Shown here one piece after another: positions 1 to 5,291 of a DNA stretch of 5,291 bases (positions are counted from its first letter, which is position 1; each line of letters opens with the position of its first letter). The stretch is from Aquifex aeolicus (lineage in GTDB: Bacteria; Aquificota; Aquificia; Aquificales; Aquificaceae): contig DRNB01000080.1 of the NCBI GenBank assembly GCA_011375045.1, forward strand, positions 1-5,291, given 5' to 3'. Below the pieces are notes generated by a model. That model was not told the origin of the DNA. It worked only from the letters and a program-made list of their open reading frames with translations, and did no database searches. A program made the position numbers and the translations under genes.

Positions 1-2341
1 CCCCCTCCTCGTAATCGGACACCAGCGTGGGATCGAGATCCACAGGTTCCTCCCTTCCGTCGGAGAGGATAAGGTGAAACTTGAGGTTCTGAACAAACTT
101 CTCCGCCAGCCGGGGAGCGATCTGCTCCCTGAACACCCTCTCCTTATCCCTCTGATCCTTCAGATATCTTCTGTAAACGTCGCCTACGTTTCCGCCGAGA
201 AACCACCACCAGCCCCACGCGTTCTCGATGTAATCGGAAAATCTCTCATCCTCCTCCTGATCTCTGGGTCTTGCTATTACAAACTCCACAAACAGCTCAC
301 CGTCTATGTGCTCTATGTTGTCGTCGGCGTACGTGCCTGTGGGGAAATCGGAGTCCTCGTAGCCGGTTCGTATCCTCTCGAGGGCATCGAAGCCCCTTTC
401 GAGGCTCCTGTCTCTTAGAAAACGCCTGAGCGCTTCACGCCACCTCAGAGCCTTGTCGGCGGTAAAGGGTGTCATCTGCAGGGGTATGAAGAGACACTCC
501 TGAACATCTACCAGCTCGTGGCTTACCAGAAAATGGCGCAGGACCTCGAAGTACTGGATGGTTATAGCGTGGCAGTGGTTGTGGTTCGCCACCACCTCGG
601 TTTGAAGTTGAACGGTCTCCCCCTGTCTGACCGTTTGAACCACCGTCGACCTTCTGCTCCGAACCGCCGAAGCTGCCTGAACTATGCTGTCCCGAAGCCT
701 CTGGAGGGTTGAGGAGGTTAAGTTTCGCGACGCCTCCTGCCATGCCCTCGACTCGGCGTAGCCGCCTCCACCACCACCCCCTACACCTATAAAGAAACCG
801 TCCATACCAAACCCGAGCCCACCGCCGGCAGCCCAGGATTCCACCTCCGATTCGGAACCGGCTCTCATCATCTCACTTACAGAGACCCGAACCATCTCCG
901 AAACGTCCCTGTCCCTGTTCAGGGAAGCGAGCAGACGCTCCTCCGCGGTGTCGAGCTCGGTGCGAGCCGCCATCTCCCTGCGTTCCCAGTCAACTATGGC
1001 TATTCTCTTCTTCTGACAGGGGGCAAGGGGAAGACTGTAGAGGAGATCCCCCAGTGAGTATCCGTCCGCTCTCCATATTTGCTTGAAGTGGAGAATATGA
1101 CCGTGGGCTATGGTGGTTGCCTGATAGAAGGTGGGGGTTTCGTCCCAGTCGACAGGGTTGTCCGCATCGAGCTCACCTCTGGCGGGGGTTTTCTTTCTGA
1201 AGATGTCGTAGATGTCCTTGAGCTTCATAAAGGCTCTGTATCTGCTCGCCGTCATAAGCTCCCGGGGTGTAAAGAGATCTGGATCGGCAAGAACCTCGCT
1301 GATGAAGGAGGAATCCACGTTCAGCTCCACATCCTTGAGTATCTCAGCATTTGTGCGGGGGGATCTCGGATTCATCAGCACCAGAGGCGCCGTAGTGCTC
1401 GTGCGCAGGGAAAATCCCTCCCACACAAACTCCCTCATCCTCTCGCTCTTCGTCAGGAGATCCCTTATGAACCGCTCCACGGGGCGTGGAAGGGAGCCGT
1501 CCGGCGAGGGGGAGGAACCCTTTATCTGGGGATCGGTCGTTCTCACCACCTTGTAGAAGCTGAACTCCTCTATGACTCTGTTGGGAACGTTGAACTCCAC
1601 ACAGCCCCCTCCCTCTCGGGAAACGGAAGCCAAGGGTTCTGCAAGATCGATGGGATCGAGAACCGGCCGGCTGTCCGGAGCGCAACCGTTTCCCCTTCCT
1701 CTGAAATCGTGCTCTATACCGGAGAGGGGAACGACGACCACAATCCTGAGGGGCAGAAAGCCCTCTTCGAGGCGAAGGGGAACCCTGTGCTCTGGAACCT
1801 CCGCCACCTGAAGGTAAGCCTCCTCGTATCTCTCCCTCGGAACGTCTCCCGTGAAGTAACCTCCCGATGTGGTAACGGAGGTAAACACTATCCGGAAATC
1901 CTCCTCCCCTTCGCCCCTCGCCCAGATCATAACCTGAAGTCCACAGGTGTCGACAGCTCCCTCCTGAGCTATAACCCTGCCCCTGAGCTTCACCCTTTTA
2001 CCCCTGAACCTGTCCGGATGGGGCGGGATATCGGGGGGAACAGCGGGTTCGACCTCGGCTTCGAAGTCCGTCAGCTCCTCCAAGGAGGAGAACTCCCTTC
2101 TGAACAAAACCCTCCCATCGGGGGAGCGGAGCTCGAGCACAAAGGGCGGAGCGGAGCTGTCCGGAATCTCCAGACTGAAGGTGCCCTCCGGATCCACCGG
2201 CGCACTTTTCAGAACAGACACGAAGGCGTTTTCGGAAAGCTCCAGAACATCCTGCGCAGGCTCCCTGAAGGACAAGTAAACCCTGTGGTTGGTGTAGCTC
2301 TGTCCTGACGGAGAAAGGAACCTTCCCCTGACCGAAGCCAT
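1..2341 (-). CDS. Large multidomain protein of unknown function (N-terminal 780 residues; 3' end beyond the left edge)
   Basis: The frame has no stop from ATG (2339-2341) to base 1; I translated every codon. The start is backed by AGGAGGGAGG 6 nt upstream and a promoter further up. No signal peptide or clear transmembrane helix is visible. Visible order: beta-type domain about residues 4-98 (RGR, then PEGTF); a Pro-rich linker; a second such domain about 119-205 (RGR, then SGGYF); a region to about 400 with scattered DP/NP turns; a block at 411-454 with HGHILHF, DGYSLGDLLYSLPLAP and IVDWERR; a charged helix about 450-505; a Gly-rich hydrophobic loop 505-527; a Ser/Thr/Gln-rich helix about 529-582; HNHCH at 587-591; a mixed region with WGWWW at 709-713 and a charged helix 721-750. 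I do not recognise a named family; my impression that similar central blocks occur in other large uncharacterised bacterial proteins is unverified. Codon use matches the neighbours, so recent transfer is not indicated. A structural or surface/secretion-related role is possible but only inferred. Confidence 0.93.
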   Translation of the reverse strand, partial: MASVRGRFLSPSGQSYTNHRVYLSFREPAQDVLELSENAFVSVLKSAPVDPEGTFSLEIPDSSAPPFVLELRSPDGRVLFRREFSSLEELTDFEAEVEPAVPPDIPPHPDRFRGKRVKLRGRVIAQEGAVDTCGLQVMIWARGEGEEDFRIVFTSVTTSGGYFTGDVPRERYEEAYLQVAEVPEHRVPLRLEEGFLPLRIVVVVPLSGIEHDFRGRGNGCAPDSRPVLDPIDLAEPLASVSREGGGCVEFNVPNRVIEEFSFYKVVRTTDPQIKGSSPSPDGSLPRPVERFIRDLLTKSERMREFVWEGFSLRTSTTAPLVLMNPRSPRTNAEILKDVELNVDSSFISEVLADPDLFTPRELMTASRYRAFMKLKDIYDIFRKKTPARGELDADNPVDWDETPTFYQATTIAHGHILHFKQIWRADGYSLGDLLYSLPLAPCQKKRIAIVDWERREMAARTELDTAEERLLASLNRDRDVSEMVRVSVSEMMRAGSESEVESWAAGGGLGFGMDGFFIGVGGGGGGGYAESRAWQEASRNLTSSTLQRLRDSIVQAASAVRSRRSTVVQTVRQGETVQLQTEVVANHNHCHAITIQYFEVLRHFLVSHELVDVQECLFIPLQMTPFTADKALRWREALRRFLRDRSLERGFDALERIRTGYEDSDFPTGTYADDNIEHIDGELFVEFVIARPRDQEEDERFSDYIENAWGWWWFLGGNVGDVYRRYLKDQRDKERVFREQIAPRLAEKFVQNLKFHLILSDGREEPVDLDPTLVSDYEEG

Positions 2342-2347
2342 AGCACA

Positions 2348-2357
2348 CCTCCCTCCT
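2348..2357 (-). promoter_or_regulatory. Shine-Dalgarno sequence of the large minus-strand gene
   Basis: On the minus strand the bases read AGGAGGGAGG, ending 6 nt before the ATG at 2341. This is a near-perfect anti-16S match at good spacing. It fixes the start of a gene whose end is not in the window and indicates efficient initiation. Confidence 0.9.
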
Positions 2358-2417
2358 GTTTTTCAGAGCAGGAACAGGGTATTTTAAACTTCCCTCCCCT
2401 GTTTCCTGTTTGCACTC

Positions 2418-2446
2418 AGTATAGGACTTTTCAGGCCGGAAATCAA
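2418..2446 (-). promoter_or_regulatory. Sigma-70-type promoter of the large minus-strand gene
   Basis: Read on the minus strand: -35 TTGATT (2446-2441), a spacer of exactly 17 bp (2440-2424), and -10 TATACT (2423-2418). Each box has four or five of the six consensus bases and the spacing is optimal. Transcription would begin near 2411, giving a 5' leader of about 70 nt before the ATG at 2341. The -35 box lies where a -35 for the divergent gap promoter would fall, so the two promoters may compete or share a regulator. This is a sequence prediction only. Confidence 0.65.
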
Positions 2447-2462
2447 CCCCGGAGGAAGCTGT

Positions 2463-2468
2463 TATAAT
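2463..2468 (+). promoter_or_regulatory. Probable -10 box (TATAAT) of the gap-hisS operon
   Basis: A perfect consensus TATAAT ends 7 bp before the gap ATG at 2476, which would place the transcription start at or within a few bases of the start codon. At 17 bp upstream the sequence is AAATCA (2440-2445), a poor -35, so activity might need an activator or another sigma contact. The alternative is that the match is chance and transcription starts further upstream, using GGAGGA at 2451-2456 as a distant Shine-Dalgarno sequence. Confidence 0.45.
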
Positions 2469-2475
2469 TAGTGCT

Positions 2476-3504
2476 ATGGGTATAAAGGTAGGCATCAACG
2501 GCTTCGGCAGAATTGGAAGGAGCTTCTTTAGAGCGTGTAGGGGTTACGAGGACATAGAAATTGTGGCTGTGAACGATCTTACCGACAGCAGCCATCTGGC
2601 GCACCTCCTCAAGTTCGACTCGGTTCACGGTATATACGAGGGAGAGGTCTACGCAGGTGGCGACACGCTCAACGTGGACGGAAGGGAGATAAGGGTGTTC
2701 GCCGAGAGGGACCCTTCGAAGATACCCTGGGGCGATCTGGAGGTGGACATAGTCATAGAGGCTACCGGTGTTTTCAGAGAAAGGGAGAAGGCGGAGCTCC
2801 ACCTCAGGGGTGGTGCCAGAAAGGTGGTAATAACAGCTCCCGCAAAGAACCCCGACCTTACGGTTGTCCTCGGGGTGAACGAGGACAGGTACTCTCCTCA
2901 GGAACACTCCATAGTTTCCAACGCTTCCTGCACAACGAACTGCCTTGCTCCGGTTGTTAAGGTCCTGAGCGACGCCTTCGGCGTGAAGAAGGGATACATG
3001 GTAACCATACACGCCTACACCAACGATCAGCGCCTCCTCGATCTGCCCCACAAGGACTTCAGGAGAGCCAGAGCTGCGGCTCTGAACATTGTTCCCACAA
3101 CCACAGGTGCCGCAAGGGCGATAGGGGAGGTTATCCCTGAGCTGAGGGGCAGGCTGGACGGGACAGCCCGGAGGGTTCCGGTTCCGGACGGTTCCCTCAT
3201 AGACCTGACGGTGGTTGTCGAAAGGAAACCCTCCTCGGTGGAGGAGGTCAACGAAAGATTCAGGGAAACCGCCGAGCGATACGTGGCTTCAGGGAAAATC
3301 TACCTGAGGGAGATACTCCGTTACTCCGAAGAGCCGATCGTTTCGACGGACATAGTGGGTGATCCCTTCTCCGCAATATTCGACGCACCCCTGACACAGG
3401 TTATAGAGGACCTTGTTCACGTAGCCGCCTGGTATGACAACGAATGGGGCTACTCCTGCAGGCTCAGGGATCTTGTCCTGTTCATGGCGGAGAAGGGTAT
3501 CTGA
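2476..3504 (+). CDS. gap: Glyceraldehyde-3-phosphate dehydrogenase, NAD-dependent type
   Basis: Cytosolic enzyme converting glyceraldehyde 3-phosphate, NAD+ and phosphate to 1,3-bisphosphoglycerate, reversibly, in glycolysis and gluconeogenesis. At 342 residues it has normal family length. The Rossmann motif INGFGRIGR is at residues 7-15. Asp35 in VNDL and Leu190-Pro191 in DLPHKD are the residues that favour NAD over NADP in this family. The catalytic cysteine is Cys152 in SNASCTTNCLAP and the activating histidine is His179 in TIHAYTNDQ. The phosphate-site run PTTTGAA (207-213) and the C-terminal WYDNEWGYSCRL are intact. ATG 2476 is the only reasonable start: the nearest upstream in-frame stop is 2422-2424 and no ATG, GTG or TTG lies between. 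No Shine-Dalgarno sequence sits at normal spacing; GGAGGA ends 19 nt upstream. It is followed after 6 bp by hisS. In an autotroph it would mainly serve gluconeogenesis, but that depends on the unconfirmed lineage. Confidence 0.98.
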   Translation: MGIKVGINGFGRIGRSFFRACRGYEDIEIVAVNDLTDSSHLAHLLKFDSVHGIYEGEVYAGGDTLNVDGREIRVFAERDPSKIPWGDLEVDIVIEATGVFREREKAELHLRGGARKVVITAPAKNPDLTVVLGVNEDRYSPQEHSIVSNASCTTNCLAPVVKVLSDAFGVKKGYMVTIHAYTNDQRLLDLPHKDFRRARAAALNIVPTTTGAARAIGEVIPELRGRLDGTARRVPVPDGSLIDLTVVVERKPSSVEEVNERFRETAERYVASGKIYLREILRYSEEPIVSTDIVGDPFSAIFDAPLTQVIEDLVHVAAWYDNEWGYSCRLRDLVLFMAEKGI

Positions 3505-3510
3505 GGGGTA

Positions 3511-4728
3511 ATGGCAGGCAAACTTCAGTCCCCGAGGGGTTTTCACGATCTAACGGGGTCCGATCTGAGGCGCTTCCGGAGGGTCTCTTCAGTCTGTCGG
3601 GAGCTGTTTACAAGGTACGGCTTCGAAGAGATAATCCTCCCCGTTGTCGAGTACGCAGAGCTTTTCGAAAGGAGCATAGGCGAGGCTACGGACATAGTCC
3701 AGAAGGAGATGTTCGTATTTACGGACAGGAAGGGCAGGAGGCTGGCTCTGCGCCCCGAGGGCACCGCCGGTGCTGTCAGAGCCTTCATACAGAACAACCT
3801 CTATGCCCTGAGACCCTACCACAAGCTCTTCTACGAGGGCCCCATGTTCAGATACGAAAGACCACAGGCGGGAAGATACAGACAGTTTCATCAGGCGGGG
3901 GTGGAGATCTTCGGGGTAGCGGATCCGTTGGCGGACGCGGAGTTGCTGAAGCTGGTGAGCGACATACTCGAAACCCTTGGCATACCCGCCGTAATGGAGC
4001 TGAACTCCCTTGGATGCAGGAACTGCAGGGGTGGATACAGGGACGCCCTGCTCTCCTACCTCGAGGGAGTAGCCGATCACCTCTGTGAGGTATGTTTCGA
4101 CAGAAAGAACAGAAACCCCCTCCGGGTTCTGGACTGCAAGGTCGAAAGCTGTAGGAGGGCTGTTGCCTCCGCCCCCAAGATGATCGACTTCCTCTGTGAG
4201 GAGTGCAGAGAACACTACCGCAGGGTAAAGGAGTATCTCAAGGAGCTTGGCGTGGGGTTCCGGGAGAACCTAAACCTTGTCAGGGGGCTGGATTACTACA
4301 CCCGCACGGTTTTCGAAGCGGTATCCGACGAACTGGGAACCGCTCTGATAGCCGGCGGCAGATACGACTATCTGGTGGAGGAGTTCGGAGGACCTCCCAC
4401 TCCGGCGCTGGGCTTTGCGGTGGGTATCGAAAGACTCATGCTTCTCGTGGAGGATCCGGGCAGGGAGGAGGAACTCTATCTCCTCATCCCCTTCGGGGAC
4501 GTCTGGTCTTACGCTCTGAAAGTTGCCAGCTTGTTGAGATACAGAGGTAAGAAGGTGGAGGTATCCTACCGAAGGGGAGGACTCAGGAAGCAGTTAGAGT
4601 TCGCCAACAGGATAAAGGCGGACTTTGCAGTTATAGTGGGGGAGGAGGAGGTAAAGGAGGGAGTGGTTACCCTGAAGGATCTGAGGAGCGGTGAGCAGAG
4701 AAGGTTAAGACCCGAAGAGATCCCCTGA
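3511..4728 (+). CDS. hisS: Histidyl-tRNA synthetase
   Basis: Class II aminoacyl-tRNA synthetase that charges tRNA-His using ATP; normally a cytosolic homodimer. Its 405 residues span the full catalytic and anticodon-binding domains. Seen in order: motif 1 region about 37-62 (YGFEEI to DIVQKEM); RPEGTAGAVR at 81-90; motif 2 about 107-128, with FRYERPQAGRYRQFHQ and the ATP-contacting Arg114; a Cys-rich insertion 169-232; the histidine-specific motif RGLDYYTRTVFE at 258-269; AGGRYDYL at 281-288; motif 3 ALGFAVGIERLM at 299-310 with Arg308; and an anticodon-binding domain from about 322. The start follows the gap stop by 6 bp. AGGGG overlaps that stop and lies only 2 nt before the ATG, so initiation is probably coupled to translation of gap. 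The N-terminal MAGKLQSPRGFHDL matches the usual HisRS start. HisZ, the paralogue acting in histidine biosynthesis, is unlikely because the histidine motifs and the anticodon domain are present. Confidence 0.98.
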   Translation: MAGKLQSPRGFHDLTGSDLRRFRRVSSVCRELFTRYGFEEIILPVVEYAELFERSIGEATDIVQKEMFVFTDRKGRRLALRPEGTAGAVRAFIQNNLYALRPYHKLFYEGPMFRYERPQAGRYRQFHQAGVEIFGVADPLADAELLKLVSDILETLGIPAVMELNSLGCRNCRGGYRDALLSYLEGVADHLCEVCFDRKNRNPLRVLDCKVESCRRAVASAPKMIDFLCEECREHYRRVKEYLKELGVGFRENLNLVRGLDYYTRTVFEAVSDELGTALIAGGRYDYLVEEFGGPPTPALGFAVGIERLMLLVEDPGREEELYLLIPFGDVWSYALKVASLLRYRGKKVEVSYRRGGLRKQLEFANRIKADFAVIVGEEEVKEGVVTLKDLRSGEQRRLRPEEIP

Positions 4729-5291
4729 CTACACCAGCACCTTTTTTCTGCGGAACATAACAAAGGCTATGATCTCCGCAACAGCTCTGTAGAACTCAGG
4801 CGGTATCTCCTCCCCCACATCGACCGACTGATACACAGCCCTTGCAAGTTCCGGTTTGCGCACCACAGGGACATCGTGGCTCTGAGCCACATCCACTATC
4901 CTTTCCGCCACAACACCCTTCCCCTTCGCCACAACGACGGGCGCCCTGTCCTTTTCACCGTCGTATCTCAGGGCTACCGCGATGTGCGTCGGGTTGGTGA
5001 TCACCACGCTCGCCTTGGGGACCTCCGCCATCATGCGTCCCCTTGACATCTCCCTCATCCTCGCCTTTATCTTTGCCCTTACCTCCGGGTTACCCTCTAA
5101 CTGCTTGAACTCCTCCTTTACCTCCTGTCTGGACATACGTATCCTACGCTCATACTCCCACCGTTTGTAGGCAAAATCCAGCAGGGCTATCATAAAGGCA
5201 ACCACACCGAGGACGAGAACCACCTTTATAATCAGATTCAGGAGAAAATCCATCCCCTCCACGAGGGGCATCTGAACCGAACCAAGTATAA
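4729..5291 (-). CDS. flhB: Flagellar export switch protein FlhB, C-terminal part (5' end beyond the right edge)
   Basis: FlhB is an inner-membrane protein of the flagellar type III export gate; self-cleavage of its cytoplasmic domain switches export from rod/hook to filament substrates. About 187 residues are visible. The frame is open to the right edge, so the Met at 5269-5271 is internal and not the start. Counting from that Met: a transmembrane segment about 9-35, matching the last membrane helix; a charged linker with YKRWEYERRIRMSRQEVKEE; EGNPEVRAKIK; RMMAEVPKASVVITNPTH, with the cleavage motif NPTH at 93-96 (4984-4995); then VALRYD, APVVVAKGKG and the conserved tail to LV-stop. All are FlhB-family signatures. 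The virulence paralogues (YscU/SpaS type) share NPTH, but the RRRMMADVP-like stretch before it favours FlhB. The stop codon (4729-4731) directly abuts the hisS stop. Confidence 0.95.
   Translation of the reverse strand, partial: ILGSVQMPLVEGMDFLLNLIIKVVLVLGVVAFMIALLDFAYKRWEYERRIRMSRQEVKEEFKQLEGNPEVRAKIKARMREMSRGRMMAEVPKASVVITNPTHIAVALRYDGEKDRAPVVVAKGKGVVAERIVDVAQSHDVPVVRKPELARAVYQSVDVGEEIPPEFYRAVAEIIAFVMFRRKKVLV

Noticed and set aside
1079..2308. A 409-codon open frame on the plus strand
   Set aside because: It is in exact codon register with the large minus-strand gene. Antisense stops there would need TTA, CTA or TCA codons, which that GC-rich gene rarely uses. It has no Shine-Dalgarno sequence and its translation is low-complexity and unlike a folded protein.
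2451..2469. ATT at 2467 as a rare gap start using GGAGGA at 2451-2456
   Set aside because: The spacing would fit (10 nt), but ATT starts are very rare and the conserved GAPDH N-terminus begins at the ATG at 2476.
2443..3051. A 202-codon open frame on the minus strand opposite gap
   Set aside because: It is antisense to a fully convincing gap gene, and its translation matches no recognisable protein.
4740..4747. T-run after hisS as a rho-independent terminator
   Set aside because: No inverted repeat precedes it, and the run is explained by Arg-Lys-Lys codons near the end of flhB.
4729..5271. flhB fragment as a complete 180-residue gene starting at 5271 (a short FlhB-like C-terminal protein)
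   Set aside because: The frame stays open to the window edge. There is no Shine-Dalgarno sequence before that Met, and the visible membrane helix is what is expected just before the FlhB cytoplasmic domain.

Overview
The window looks like chromosomal DNA of a thermophilic bacterium, most probably a member of the Aquificota or a relative. The evidence is compositional plus recall. ATA is common for Ile, AGG/AGA for Arg and GAG/AAG for Glu/Lys, the proteins are rich in charged residues, and the gap product reads very much like the Aquifex enzyme as I remember it. No database search was possible, so the lineage is an inference.

Layout. (1) Positions 1-2341, minus strand: one very long reading frame, open for 780 codons from its start at 2341 until it leaves the window at the left edge. 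It has a strong Shine-Dalgarno sequence and a good sigma-70-type promoter. I cannot assign it a function. It shows two tandem N-terminal beta-type domains, a conserved-looking central block with a HGHxxH cluster, two helical arms flanking a glycine-rich hydrophobic loop, a HNHCH cluster and a tryptophan patch. (2) Positions 2342-2475: a 134-bp divergent control region. It carries the promoter of the big gene and, on the other strand, a TATAAT so close to the gap start that the gap mRNA may be leaderless. (3) Positions 2476-4728, plus strand: gap (glyceraldehyde-3-phosphate dehydrogenase) and hisS (histidyl-tRNA synthetase), 6 bp apart and probably co-transcribed. (4) Positions 4729-5291, minus strand: the C-terminal part of flhB, the self-cleaving switch protein of the flagellar export apparatus, entering from the right edge. 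Its stop codon abuts the hisS stop codon with no base between them.

The genes do not form one pathway: central carbon metabolism, translation and flagellar assembly are simply adjacent. The only candidate for undescribed biology is the large minus-strand protein. It has no annotated partner inside the window, so its role probably depends on what lies to the left. No RNA genes, insertion sequences, CRISPR arrays or tRNA-like structures were seen.
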